Positions 33,060 to 44,949 are shown, numbered from the stretch's first letter. The stretch is DNA of 64,000 nt from Misgurnus anguillicaudatus (GCF_027580225.2 NC_073358.2:47392001-47456000); one strand, 5' to 3'. A program made the numbers and translations. The notes: generated from the sequence alone by a model not told the origin.

Positions 33060-34690
33060 GTGTTATTTCAAGAAATGAGGAGCTCAGATGCAAAGGACGA
33101 TAAACGCCACCTGCGTCAAAAATGAGATAATGATATTAACTGAATGCTATCTGCGCGTATTATACATTCATCACATAATTTTAAACCTGATTAATCCCGG
33201 CCTCAGAATAATCATTGTCTTCAAACTGTGTGATCATAGCAGGACTAGTATTTTCTGACTCGAGGGGTCCAGGTCCTGCACGTCAAGTAATTCTCTTGCT
33301 CCACATGCCATTGAGACCGTTATTAAAGGGAACATCTGTCACACCTATCTGAAACGTACTGTTATCTACCTGAATTCTAGCTGACCTGTCTCGGATCTCA
33401 CTTGACGTCATTCGCATTTGTCATGAACCATCAGAAGAAATGCTGGAATATGCATTTAGAAATGTGTCAGCATCTTTTCACTCACATTGAAAGTTAATAA
33501 AAATTATTGTATACTTGCACACTGAAAGGGATAAAATGCTTTGTTTCTGTGCTGTTTGAGCATCACTTATGAAATATTTATGAAGTTAAATGGACCAGCT
33601 TTTCACCAAAAAATTAAATAATAAATTGCAAACAAGAAACATTGTTTTTTTTTTCAAACTAGGAATCTGCTGCATGTGTTAAAGATTGACCCTGTATGTG
33701 AAAGACCAACATTAGTAACAATGAAGTTTCCATGGCAACCAGAGGTAAAATGCATGCAGAAATAATTGTTTCTCTCATACCTGACCAATTAAAATATCAC
33801 TTCGTCTGATTACCTGTAATACACAATGGCTTAAATATTATGCTAAATGAGGAAATATATGATGTGTGCATGTTCTCGTTTTATATATTTCAGCTGTATG
33901 CAGACAGGAAACGTGGCAATGTGTTGCAATGTAACACTACCCACAATCCCACGCAAACTGAAAAGATTGCTATGAAAAGAAACGCGTAAATAGAAACATT
34001 TGTAATCTTGGCTTAAATCTTGAGTTTTGGCAACTTTCAATGAAATTCTGCATGTAAGCGTTTGCTTGATTGTTGCTGAGTAAGAGTGTGTATGAGAGAG
34101 AGATGAGCAACATTGCAATGTTTTATTAAGGAAGCAGATGGCACTCAAGTCGGAAGTGACTGACATAATGGCTTAACCGTGGTGGACGAGCTGTGTGTGT
34201 CTTTGCATTTGTTCACGTCACAGATTGAAAATCTCACGAATGTTCCCATGCGTAGTCTCGGTAGAATACTCTTGGGTTTGTCTTTTAGCATACATTTTTT
34301 ACGTGTAATTTTAAGTCAATACATGAGCCTTATCCAAGCTTAAAGGGACAGCTCATCCAAAGATGGCAATTTTGTCACCTTTACACAACTTCATATTTCA
34401 CACCTGTTTGACTTTCTTCTGTGAAACACAAAAAAAATGTTAGAGACTGACACACTTGGTAACCATTCACTATTATTAGACACGTTTCCATTACACTTCA
34501 AATTGCACAAATTGAAATAATTGTCACATGAACATTCTTTAAGTATGTTTGATTGGAGGTCAAAACAGAAGAGGTGTGTTCGACTTCATGTGACGTTGCA
34601 AGAATCGACAAGCGCATGACATAAAAATGTCGACAGCTAAGCTATCGAATTGCTCTTGTGCTATTGTGTTTTAGTTGCATAGTAAGGATT
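33060..34690. other. Intergenic; 33060-33480 is candidate conserved non-coding sequence
   Basis: The first 400 bases lack repeats and carry CTGATTAATCCCGGCC and similar homeodomain-type sites, with balanced composition. The rest shows no gene. The reverse open frame at 33843-34166 has no family features. Confidence 0.35.
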
Positions 34691-34761
34691 AATTGCAGAC
34701 GGACCATTAAATTATAAAAAATAATGCATACCCAAGGTTCGCGGAGCCGTTACACCACGGG

Positions 34762-35326
34762 TAGGGCTGTCACAATGATTAAATAATCGTCTCATCACGA
34801 TTGTTTAACCTCATCCGATGATTTTAGATCACCGCAATGATTGCATATCTCTCTAAAAACACAAGGGGGAGCTGCAGCACCTGTATAAACGAGACCGTAT
34901 CTGATGGCGCTTCTTAACTGACAGTCTAATGCGATACATTGCAAAGCATTCAATACAGTGGAAAAACAATATTTAAAAAATGCTGCAAAACTTTGATAAG
35001 CAGTATGAACTGCCAGGGAAAACATTTTAAAACAGCAATTCCAAATTTAGGGAAGTGAAGGATGCTATTCTTAAGGATCTGTAAGGAATTGATTTTTTGC
35101 AACCACTACAGACATGTGGTCCAGTACTAATTTAACCTTAGTAGGATTGGCTACTATTTAAGGCTATTTGTGAAAATTATTTCATGAACAAACAAAAAAA
35201 TAGCAATTAAACCTCAATTAATCGTCATAACCGCCAGAGCCCTAAAACAGGCAATTAATCGCCATAATCATCACAATTTATTAGTCAATTTACTGTCAGC
35301 CAAATCCCATAATCGTGACAGCCCTA
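34762..35326. mobile_element. hAT-like element with TAGGGCTGTCACAAT ends, 565 bp
   Basis: TAGGGCTGTCACAATGATTA and the mirrored ATAATCGTGACAGCCCTA end the element. Flanks ACCACGGG and ACTGCGGG match at six of eight positions, consistent with an aged hAT duplication. Confidence 0.82.
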
Positions 35327-35510
35327 ACTGCGGGTGTGCATTATTTTCAAATAATTCAAAGGACCGGAGTCAATTATTCCGCTTATACCACGGTTACCAC
35401 AAACATTGCTCTGGTGCTTATTTTTAAGACATTTAACAAGTTAGGTGTGCGGTTATCGAAACATAAAGCATACCCGTGGAACATTTCTCAACCAATCAGA
35501 ATACAGCATA

Positions 35511-36424
35511 TGGGTGATTCTCACGAAAACTTGGTTTTAAAAATGTCAAGCATGAAAATGTAAAAATTGCTTAAATTTACTTTTTTCCCACCAGACATTG
35601 AAAAACAAAGTCTGGAGTAAATGGGAACATTAATTTAAAAACTTTTACTTATCATTTAACACTTTTTGTAACATAATTTTAAAAATTAGTCTTAAAAAAT
35701 CTCATTACCGCAACAGTCAGAAAACATCAACACTGACATATTTTCAAAATGACAAACCTGAAAGAACATAATTTGGAGATTCTGCACATGCATTTAAAAT
35801 CAAAGTATTATACTTCTATTAATTAAATTAACATTTAATAAGCAACTGTTGCGGTAATGATAATTAAAATGTCGTGTAAGCATTCTGACAAGACAATATT
35901 TTAAATTAACTGTAAAAAAAATGATCTTACCTGGTAGCCATCTTGAAGTAACTGGTCCATGTGCTTGGTCACTCAAAATCAAACTTTATTAAAATTCTGT
36001 ATGTGTGCTTAAACTGTTCTCAAAAAGTGTTGCGGAGGATGAGAACATCAGGCATGGACACATCATTTTCCTAATTTTTCTTCATTATTATTATACATGA
36101 ATATTAAGTAAATATTTTTTCTGTCATCTAAAGTAGTCTAGCAAAACATCCATTTATTTTTTTTCTTAATATTTCTGTGTTAATTTGATTAAATTACGCC
36201 ATAACGCATGTTCAAACACAGCCGGACACATTGCGGTAATGAGAATTTCAGCAGAAAATGAGATAAAATTTACAATTATAAATTCTTATGTTGAAATCAC
36301 ACATTGTGCAAGGTAGAACACAGTATTGTGTTAATTCTGATGCTTTTTAATGTTACTATATTACACATTTTAAAGCTAAAATCATTAGTGCCGTGGTGTT
36401 TCAATGGTTTCATGAGAATCACCC
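35511..36424. mobile_element. Non-autonomous transposon with GGGTGATTCTCA ends, about 0.9 kb
   Basis: TGGGTGATTCTCACGAAAAC is mirrored by TTTCATGAGAATCACCCA. Flanks are ATA/TATA. The word TTGCGGTAATGA and its inverse recur inside (35705, 35850, 36230). Confidence 0.85.
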
Positions 36425-36639
36425 ATATAACAGACACGTGGTGTAACATTAATTAATGTTAACACTGTAATTTGTTTTTATTTAAAACAATGTTAAAGTT
36501 TTGTGCAAAACTTTAGAGTGCACCTATTTCATTGCTAAAAACAACGTTATTTTGTGTATTTGGTATAATACAATGTCTTCACATGGTTTATGGGTAAAAA
36601 ACACACACTGTTTTCCTCAAATGCATTTATTTTGTATAA

Positions 36640-36972
36640 AACTCATCGATGTGTCCCTGATTGGCCTGAATACCTCTGACGTTAATGTGACGCTCCTTAC
36701 CATGTTTGAAAGATTTGGTCACAATGCAATGCTGACAGGAGTTAACTTAAAGGCTGTGAGTCTGAAGTGGGAGGAATTATGCTAATAATGTCAGTCTTCT
36801 CTACATCAACAATCCCCGAAAGTAAACTGTTGCCTACAATCCGTGTGTTTGTTGTAGTCCAAGAAAAGAGATTTATGTTGGAGACAATAACTGGCGTCAT
36901 TGTTTATTTTTGCGTATCATTAACATGTACTAATACACACAATCGTGAATCGGAACATAGGTGCTCTTTAAT
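36640..36972 (-). repeat. Dispersed repeat (TTAAAGAGCAACTATTG family), inverted copy 2
   Basis: See 31636-32020; the family start is at the right, ending GGTGCTCTTTAA. Open frames here come from the repeat. Confidence 0.78.
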
Positions 36973-36979
36973 GGAAACC

Positions 36980-38299
36980 ATAAGACAGATGCAATGAAAG
37001 TGAAAGGTGACTGCAGCTGTCAGTCTCTAAAATTTGTGTTTTTGTCTCGCATATGAGAGAAAAGTACTCCATCCAGCTTATTATGTATCAGTTTGCTCCC
37101 TGTGAAGATACTGACATCATGAAAAAAAACATCTAGCACTGTGTGCAAGGTTGCACCATAAGTAAAATCCTCTGCCTGGTTTTGAAGATTATATTCACTT
37201 ATACTGCCTAGATAGTCTTATCTAGTGTACAAGAGCATCTCGCCAGAAGGGAAAAACAGTAAAACATGACCTAGGTTCAACTTCTTATTAAAAAAAAACT
37301 AGCCTCCAGTTTTTAATTGTGTGGTTGTTTCTAGAATTGTGTTTTTGAAGCAAAATGTGTCATGGAAACCAATGCAATCTTTGGTGGATTAAACTTGATA
37401 CAGTACAATGTGTGCCGGAACTTTTACTATCACAAGGTTAAGCTCAGGGTTAAACTGAAAACGTGTTTATGCAGTTTACTGTGTATGCATTTACAGTAAA
37501 ACAATCACAAACGTATTGTCTATAAAGGTTTAAAAAGATGATAAAGGCAATCCAGCTCAGAGCTATGGAATTGGTGATGTACTTTTTAAATATTTGATAA
37601 AGAATGCCTCTAATGCACATATTTTAAACCATATCTGTTTATGCCAGGTACAGTACTGTTTTTTTTAACGAATGCCAAACACCAATCCAATTTTTTTACC
37701 AATTTAATATTGTTGTTGACCAAAGAGAGAGATTTAATATAACATCAACATTAAAACTGATGGGTTTTTGCTGCATAATATAGCTTACTAATGTTTTGCA
37801 TTGTTATAAATTGAAGATGATTCATTGAAAATGTGTTTTTTATTGTGTGGGATTTATTGCTTTAAGTAGTCATCCAAAACAGGTCACATTCAGCTTTGAT
37901 GACTAAACTATTACATTTGTCATTTGTAGATTAATTAGTTTATTAAATGACTAATTTGGTTGCCTTTTTAACAGTAAATAATCCAGGTGAAATTTGCCAA
38001 CATGGAAAAAAACATACTTTAGTAAATTGTACTGTAAACTAATTATTGCACTTTCTTAATTTATGCTACTATATTCTGTACTACAGGATACTCTAGATAA
38101 ATTGTAGTAAATACTATAGTGTATTTTAATATGTATTATGCTAAGCTTCAAAACCAGCATTTTTCACTACAGTTTACTTTAGTAAATGCTAAAGTATAGT
38201 GTTTGTTCATGTGTTGGGTTCAAAAAGAAATGATTGCATGCATATGTGCATATATAGCAAATGCACAAATATTTGTGTTAAAATATTTTTCCTCCTCAT
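36980..38299. other. Upstream region of nos1, no exon recognised
   Basis: AT-rich. A diverged repeat with ACTATAG/TTTAGTAAA words lies at 38020-38210. Promoter elements for the exon ending at 38556 should lie in the right part but none is distinctive. Confidence 0.4.
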
Positions 38300-38556
38300 A
38301 GATGCCAGTGCACAGTGTTTGTAAAGCCCACCCATCGAGGGAGGCAGTGCGTCGCGAGGGCGCGCGGAATAAATGCTCGCGCACCGGAGCCGCAGGAGCG
38401 CAGAACGGCTTCACGCGCGCTGCGTGTTTATACAGCGAGACGCGCGCGGACATGTCACGCACCTTCACAAGAAAACTCTGACTCGTGCATCGGAGTATTG
38501 ACAAGAGGATAATAAAGAGGTTTTAGTCATTATTTACAGATTTCTAAAGAGAAAAG
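38300..38556 (+). other. nos1: Probable non-coding first exon and CpG-rich promoter of nos1
   Basis: A local GC- and CpG-rich block (38330-38460, with GCGTCGCGAGGGCGCGCGG and GAGACGCGCGCGGACATG) stands out from AT-rich surroundings and is followed by sequence ending GAGAAAAG with a strong donor GTAAGT at 38557-38562. The first in-frame methionine of nos1 lies in the next exon, as in mammals where first exons of NOS1 are untranslated. TTTATAC at 38426-38432 could be a weak TATA-like site. The transcription start is not determined, so the left limit is arbitrary. Confidence 0.5.
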
Positions 38557-40361
38557 GTAAGTTGTAATTCTTTTATGACTTCTGTGAAAGTATGTTTTAT
38601 TTATCGATTTCACATGAAATGCATTTATATATAGATAGTGTGATATAATGTGCATGTGCGGTTAATATAGCAAGAATGTATAAGGCGTGCCAGTTTATAT
38701 CTCAGGAGCAACTGGTGTGTTACTGGATGTTGAACATTGATGATGATGATAATGAATGCATGCTGTTGCGCATACCAAGAAATTACTTACATCTTTATTT
38801 AGCAAAAATAAATGATTTAGCATAATTGATTGCATTTTTTGCACAGATGTTTATTTGAAAAAAAGTGCACATTTTCCTATTTCTTTGAGGGCTGTTTTAT
38901 AAGGTTGTGGTATTTTTTGCGAGATTAAAAATATGCAAAATATACAAAAAGAGCAAATATGAGCTTTGCAAGTAAATGTTCTTGTAGGTATCTATGCATT
39001 TAGTTGCTACAGGTTTTGCTTATGTAAATATATAGAAGGCAACTTTAAGGCTTTCCCATTAAAGAACAGTTGCTTTTCATCTGTAATAATGAATTTACTT
39101 TGTCACTAAAGCATCTATGTGGTCAAAAATTGATTTGTTGTTATGTTCAGCATGTGTTTTAAGAATGCATCATTACTTCTTTATATTTAGATATTTATTG
39201 GCTGTTGTCATTGTTTATTGTGTTGGTTATTGTACGGTTTGTTTATATGTTAGTAGTCTAAAAATATACACACTGTACCGGGTGAAACTAGGCAGTAGGA
39301 GCTATTTCTGCCTGATGCAAGAAATCCCTTAAGTTAAGAAACCCCCTATTTATAAGATTATCATCTGGATTTCTTAACTGAAGGGGTTTCCTCCAACTAA
39401 TGCTCCTTAAAATAATTTTGGATACTGTAACTTAGTCAGGTTGATTAAAATAAGATTTACATTTTACAATACCACTTTAAGCAGCGAATATCAACACACC
39501 ATGTGCTCTTTATGAGGTTATGCATCATACATTGTGCACAAAATATAATTGCATTATTTGTTTCTTAGTTTTAATTATTATGCACAAATAACTCAAATAA
39601 GTATTTTAAGAGAAATTGCTCATAAAGGGACGAACCCAGCCAGTTGGATTGTAATTTAACCTACATGTATGCTGGGTTGCTTTACTCATTGTTGGGTCAA
39701 TTATAAACATTCACTTGGTTAAATTAACCCAACGGCTGGTTTTGTCCCCTTTTGACCAAACGCTGGGTTAAAAATAACACAGTGCCCAAAGTTGCAGATC
39801 ACACTGAGGCTGCCTTGCAATTGAAAGTTGTCAGTTGTTCCTTTTTCCCGTTTTTCATTACAGTACAAAACGGTCCGAGCAGTTGTAATGTCTCACTTCA
39901 GGACTCCGAAGCCGAATTAGTAATGTCGAAATTGGTCAATTATCGCTTACACGAGGCCGTATGAGTTTTGTGCTGCCAAGAAAGGCGAGGTGCAGGGTGG
40001 CTGTAAATTAGAAGCGTTTCTTTAGATGAACATTTTGTTAAGATTAAGCAAGATGATGATGCACACTGAGGAAATGTTATTGGCCTGTCAATGGAAAGGA
40101 AGGACTGAATTGAAGCTTGTATACCGTGAGTCACTGCTGAATCATTGAAATTATTTGTTAAAGAAATTATTGTGCTAAACCGAATGACGTCTCACAAATA
40201 ATTTTTGGCATTTACGGGTTCTTGTTATTAAATTGTTACTTATTTCAAGTGTACGAATATTTCCTTAAATGTCAAAAATGGCATTATTGGGAAAAAAACA
40301 TGTATTTAAGCCACATGTCTTTGATCCACAATCTTCTTTGTCACATTCAACTCGATTACAG
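38557..40361 (+). other. nos1: Likely nos1 first intron
   Basis: From the donor GTAAGT at 38557 to the acceptor TCGATTACAG at 40352-40361. Contains a GGGTTA-type MITE at 39620-39780 and little else recognisable. Confidence 0.5.
39620..39782. repeat. GGGTTA-type MITE
   Basis: CATAAAGGGACGAACCCAGC, GCTGGGTTGCTTTACTC and GACCAAACGCTGGGTTAAAA are family words, in the order seen at 12850 and 60845. Confidence 0.7.
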
Positions 40362-40388
40362 ATCGACGGTGACGCACAGTACGACACA

Positions 40389-41074
40389 ATGCAGGAATCT
40401 GAGCCCAGCGTGTGTCAGCTGCAGCCCAACATCATCTCCGTCCGTCTCTTCAAGAGGCAAATCGGTGGGCTGGGCTTTCTGGTCAAACAGCGGGTGTGCA
40501 AACCTCCCATCATAATCTCTGACCTCATTAGGGGCGGGGCCGCAGAAGAATGCGGGCTGGTCCAAGTCGGCGACATCATCCTGGCCGTTAACAACAAACC
40601 CGTGGTAGATATGAGCTACGAGCTGGCACTAGAAACCCTGAAGAACGTGTCGCCAGAAACTCACGCCGTGCTGATACTCCGAGGACCCGAGGGCTTCACC
40701 ACTCACCTGGAGACCACGCTCAGCGGAGACGGAAAACCCAAGACGGTTCGGGTCACCAGGCCACTCATCCCCGCTCCGTGTAGGCCCTGCGAACGATGCT
40801 CGCCCCTCACACCCAACATGACCAAAGAGCTCCGAGCTATCGAGAACCTGTCCTCCGACTCCTCTACCAAAAAACCTCTGATTCCACTGCTGGCCCAGGA
40901 CTCTTTGCTCAGAGAAGGAGGCCATTCCACCCTTCTCCTTAATGGGGTGGAGGACAACGACCTGTTGAAGGAGATCGAGCCTGTTCTGAAACTCATCAAG
41001 AACAGCAAAAGAGAGATGAATGGAGAAGGTCAGAGAGTCGTAGAGAGGAAGGATGCAGAGGTGCAAGTGGAAAG
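40389..41074 (+). CDS. nos1: Neuronal nitric oxide synthase, first coding exon (PDZ domain)
   Basis: Encodes the first 228 residues plus two bases of nNOS, the enzyme that makes nitric oxide and citrulline from arginine. The PDZ domain spans about residues 15-100: VRLFKRQIGGLGFLV carries the carboxylate-binding GLGF loop, and IISDLIRGGAAEECGL and GDIILAVNNKPVVDMSY follow. A beta-finger (about 100-125, TTLSGDGKPKTVRVTRP) comes next; in mammals this region binds PSD-95, syntrophin and CAPON, anchoring the enzyme at synapses and muscle membrane. A variable linker leads to LLKEIEPVL, another nNOS hallmark, and to DAEVQVE at the dynein-light-chain-binding position. Start: ATG 40389 gives an N-terminus (MQESEPSVCQLQPN) colinear with mammalian nNOS; an in-frame upstream ATG at 40269 precedes the acceptor at 40361 and is intronic if spliced. 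Donor GTGAGC at 41075. Confidence 0.97.
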
Positions 41075-41287
41075 GTGAGCGACAATGGACACATGTGATG
41101 TACTGTATATTGATCTGGAAAAACTGTATCTGATTGGCTAACTTTATGCAAAGAAAAACAAATTTAAAAAGTCTATAGTCATCGATAATGAAAATAGTGT
41201 TCAATGAATGTCATTATCAATATATTTGGTCTGTGACATCACTTGTCCACCTTCCCACTATAAAAGCACAAGCTGCATGGTTATGTG

Positions 41288-41433
41288 TTCCTATAGCTCA
41301 GTGGTACAGCACTGCGTTAGAAATGCAAAAGGTCATAAGATCGAACCCAGGGAATACACATAATGATAAAAATATGCCTTGTTATGCACTGTAAGTCACT
41401 TTGGATAAAAGCGTCTGCCAAATGCATAAATAT
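41288..41433 (+). mobile_element. tRNA-derived SINE, copy 2 (nearly complete)
   Basis: TGTTCCTATAGCTCAGTGGT has a perfect A box (TAGCTCAGTGG), and AAGATCGAACCC is a B box variant. The tail CACTTTGGATAAAAGCGTCT then GCCAAATGCATAAAT is the conserved 3' part of this fish SINE type. In a nos1 intron. Confidence 0.9.
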
Positions 41434-42001
41434 TAATGTTCAAATCTGCTCCAAACAAAGACAAAGTCACTTATATTAAATGAGGGGATAAAACTTTTAT
41501 TAACAAACATTGCTCTAAATACTCTGCAGTAGAGGTCTTCACGGGTCCACTTACATCCGAAAACCCGGGGTTCGACCTGAGACCCAAGTGGGTTTGGATC
41601 TAAAAGTTTAACTTGTGCATCGGCCTCGTGTCATTAAAAATGATTGTTGTCATTTAAAATTGCCGTCTTCTTCAGATAAATGAAAAAGTGGGACAAATTG
41701 GATGCGAGGCCATGGATCCGAGGATGCAGATTGCACACAAGTTGGTGCCGTTTACATTCTGGTCCAGTCGGGTTAAAACATTGCCACTGGTTCGGACTCG
41801 GTTCTAATTTTCCTGTGTTTGTCTCGGGTTTGGTCTTTCTTATAAAAAATTATTTATGCACGTCGGTAAAAAGTGATTTGGGTCCTTGCTTTGGTCTGCA
41901 GAGTAAAGGTCTTCTCGGGTCCAAAGACATGCAGGTTAGGAGAATTGGAGATGCCAAATTGTCCTTCCCTAACTTGTGTGTAGATAACCGTGTGCATAGA
42001 T

Positions 42002-42245
42002 TAAAGGCGGAGTGCACAATGTTTGAAAGCCAATGTTGATATTTAAAATCACCTAAATAAACACACCCCTACCCCAATTGAATCTGGACCTTCTTTTAAA
42101 AGACCCGCCCCACAAATACGCAACCCGGCAAGGATGTCGGTTAGTAGACACGCTCCTTACTGCTGATTGGCTATAAGTGTGTTTTGGTAGTCGGCCCGTC
42201 TCCTTTTCCAAAGCGTTTTTCAAACATTGTGCACTCCGCCTTTAA
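42002..42245 (-). mobile_element. TTAA-flanked MITE, copy 3 (inverted)
   Basis: TTAAAGGCGGAGTGCACAAT to ATTGTGCACTCCGCCTTTAA, with terminal inverted repeats exact over 20 bases. Interior is the reverse of 32813-33053. Confidence 0.92.
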
Positions 42246-42411
42246 CTGGTTCCTAATATGAATAGCCATAGATGCTGGAATGGTGTTAAGTGCTGGGCAA
42301 AGATTCATCGCGATTAATCGCATACAAAATAAAAGTGCATTTTTGTGCTGTGTGTAATAATTATGTATCTTTAAACACATACATATATACATTTCAGAAC
42401 ATTTTTATTTA

Positions 42412-43516
42412 CACTCACCTAAAGGATTATTAGGAACACCTGTTCAATTTCTCATTAATGCAATTATCTTATCAATCAATCACATGGCAGTTGCTTCAAT
42501 GCATTTAGCCGTGTGGTCCTGGTCAAGACAATCTCCTGAACTCCAATCTGAATGTCAGAATGGGAAAGAAAGGTGATTTCAGCAATTTTGAGCGTGGCAT
42601 GGTTGTTGGTGCCAGACGGGCCGGTCTGAGTATTTCACAATCTGCTTAGTTACTGGGATCTTCACGCACAACCATTTCTAGGCTTTACAAAGAATGGTGT
42701 GAAAAGGGAAAAACATCCAGTATGCGGCAGTCCTGAGGACGAAAATGCCTTGTTGACGCTAGAGGTCAGAGGAGAATGTGCTGACTGATTCAAGTTGAAA
42801 GAAGAGCAACTTTAACTGAAATAATCACTTGTTACAACTGCGGTATGCAGCAAAGCATTTGTGAAGCCACAACACACACAACCTTGAGGCGGATGGGCTA
42901 CAACAGGAGAAGACCCCACCGGGTACCACTCATCTCCACTATAAATGGGAAAAAGAGGCTACAATTTGCACAAGCTCAAATTGAAGACTGGAAAAATGTT
43001 TCCTGGTCTGATGAGTCTCGATTTCTGTTGAGACATTCAAATGGTAGAGTCAGAATTTGGCGTAAACAGAATGAAAACATGGATCCATCATGCCTTGTTA
43101 CCACTGTGCAGGCTAGTGGTGGTGGTGTAATGGTGTGGGGGATGTTTTCTTTGGCACACTTTAGGACCCTTAGTGCCAATTGGGCATCGTTTAAATGCCA
43201 TTGTTTCAAACCATGTCCATCCCTTTATAACCACCATGTTCCCATCCTCTGATGGCTTCGTCCAGCAGGATAATGCACCATGTCACAAAACTCGAATCAT
43301 TTTAAATTGGTTCCTTGAACATGACAATGAGTTCACTGTACTAAAATGCCCCCCACAGTCACCAGATCTCAACCCAATAGAGCATCTTTGGGATGTGGTG
43401 GAACGGGAGCTTCATGCCTTACTGAATCAATGCTACGTAGACTTAAGGCAGTTCTGAAGGTGAGGGGGTCAAACACAGTATCAGTATGGTGTTCCTAATA
43501 ATCCTTTAGGTGAATG
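42412..43516 (+). mobile_element. Tc1/mariner (DD34E) transposon, inactive copy 2
   Basis: CACTCACCTAAAGGATTATT begins it and AATAATCCTTTAGGTGAATG ends it, with TA at 42410-42411 and 43517-43518. The start codon is at 42560 (MGKKGDFSNFERGMVVGARR), but a TAG follows soon after SISQSA. The remaining parts are read in two overlapping frames (42845-43252 and 43173-43457), giving WSDES, QQDNAPCH and SPDLNPIEHLWD. Some 45 codons present in copy 1 between the catalytic Glu region and the C-terminus are deleted. Clearly dead. In a nos1 intron, same strand as the gene. Confidence 0.95.
42560..43457 (+). pseudogene. Tc1-like transposase pseudogene
   Basis: An early nonsense codon (after SISQSA), at least one frameshift around 43173-43252 and a C-terminal deletion disrupt the gene. 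The three catalytic acidic residues are still identifiable in WSDES, QQDNAPCH and NPIEHLW. Confidence 0.92.
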
Positions 43517-43639
43517 TATATATCCATTTTTTTGTTTATATATAATATAGAATATGCAAAAAAACACTTTTATCTTGTATGCGATTAATCACGATTAATC
43601 TTTGCCCTTAAACAAACAAACAATAAATCATGTATGCAT

Positions 43640-43797
43640 TTTGGAAATGATACAGGTGTGGTTGTTGATAAATCATAATGCTACACCAGGTATGATCATG
43701 GGTTCAATTCCCAGGGAGCACAAAAACTGATGGTCACCTTCAATGGACTAGGTCTCTTTGGGTAAAGGTGTCTGCCAAATGCATAAATGTAAAAATA
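43640..43797 (+). mobile_element. tRNA-derived SINE, copy 3, 5'-degraded
   Basis: B box GGGTTCAATTCCCAGG and tail TCTTTGGGTAAAGGTGTCTG CCAAATGCATAAATGTAAAA (shown in two parts) match copies at 5952 and 41288. The A box is eroded. Confidence 0.8.
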
Positions 43798-43799
43798 AA

Positions 43800-44945
43800 G
43801 CCACGCGGTAGTCATTTCCCATTTGTGATTATATTATCCGGTGCCTCTTGTGAGTTCAGTTAGTCTAATCATACAGTATGCTCTTCAGATAGGAATCTAA
43901 TTTGGGTATTTAACTCAAAATATTCTTTTCCCTTCAGGCGAAAACCTTCAACATCGTATTCATCCTCAGAGTGTGAGTCATTGCTTTGAAAACCAGTAAA
44001 CCACTTACCGCGAATACACAACGTTTGGAGCTAAACAAACCTAAACAACACGTGCATACGTGTTCGAATAAAGGTTATGAATGCGTCTTCTGTTTTGGAG
44101 TCCACTAACCTGATTTTATTTAACCTGGACTTTTGCAACCAACATCACTTATTCCCAGAATGCTCTTGCTGTAAAGCTCCAGGTGGTAGTAGATGAGTAA
44201 TGAGAAATACAACAGGAAATGACATCAGCGTTATTAAATCTGAACACAAGCACGTAAAAAGTTTGCTCTTAACATTATTGGTTTAATGTTGTAAACAACA
44301 CACAAATCAAATAGACATCTCAGTTCATAGACTTTATTTTAAATCATCTTCATCCCAATATAGACTTACGCTTGCTCAGTTCAAATGTGATGTTAGAAAT
44401 GTTCAAAAAACACATAGGGAAGACCAGGTCTCCTTGTGACATTTTTACGTATTGTGTGTGACAACTTTCCCATACTTGACTTGGGTCTTCTTTCAGTTTT
44501 AACACGTATAGGTATGTGTGACAACTTACCCCGACTTCACTTGCTGTGTAACATTAATATTAACAAGTGTAAAATGTGTCACTGGTGTTGATATGAATTG
44601 AGGATATTGCAACGGTCAGTATGTCTGCCCTAGTCCCGCCTTCAAGTAAAAACAGCCAATTGTCAACCTTTAAAAATATTAAATAATTGCATGTGCAGTA
44701 TCTGACAAGTCTTGTTCCAGCAAGGAGGTGTTGCAAATATTGTTGCACAGTGAAGCGTCTTCCTAAAAATACTTTGGTAACATTACAGTCCTGGTCTTTT
44801 ACATTCATTATTCAGAATTATGATTTATGGCTCATATACTGTAAACCCCTTTCACACAGTGTGTTGATCCCAGAAAATTGCCATAAAATTTCCAGAGATC
44901 AGGGAGCTTCTCGCTATCCGTGCTAAAGCTGAAATCATTCGCCAG
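43800..44945. other. nos1: nos1 intron, no exon seen
   Basis: No repeat of the window's families is clear and no coding exon is recognised; the colinear protein jumps from the exon ending 41074 to 48558. Confidence 0.55.
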
Positions 44946-44949
44946 ATTA

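Larger units (their letters stand above)
34700..36445. mobile_element. MITE of the 19880 family carrying two nested insertions
   Basis: Compared with the copy at 19880-20152 the element is interrupted at 34762-35326 and 35511-36424. Host words before, between and after the insertions (AATAATGCATACCCAAGGTT; AAAGGACCGGAGTCAATTAT; CAATCAGAATACAGCATA; ACACGTGGTGTAAC) are in the expected order. Confidence 0.87.
42295..43607. mobile_element. MITE (GGGCAAAGATTAATC ends) split by a Tc1 element
   Basis: GGGCAAAGATTCATCGCGAT and its mirror CACGATTAATCTTTGCCC bound the element. The Tc1-like element at 42412-43516 lies between the arms, followed by the mirror of AAAATAAAAGTGCATTTTTG-type sequence. Confidence 0.85.

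Noticed and set aside
40269..40388. Upstream in-frame ATG as the nos1 start, adding 40 residues
   Set aside because: It lies before a good acceptor (TCGATTACAG), and the 40 residues show no similarity to nNOS N-termini, while ATG 40389 aligns directly.
41530..41960. Transposon bounded by two GGTCTTCNCGGGTCC words
   Set aside because: The two words are in the same orientation, so they do not form terminal inverted repeats; possibly two fragments of one family.
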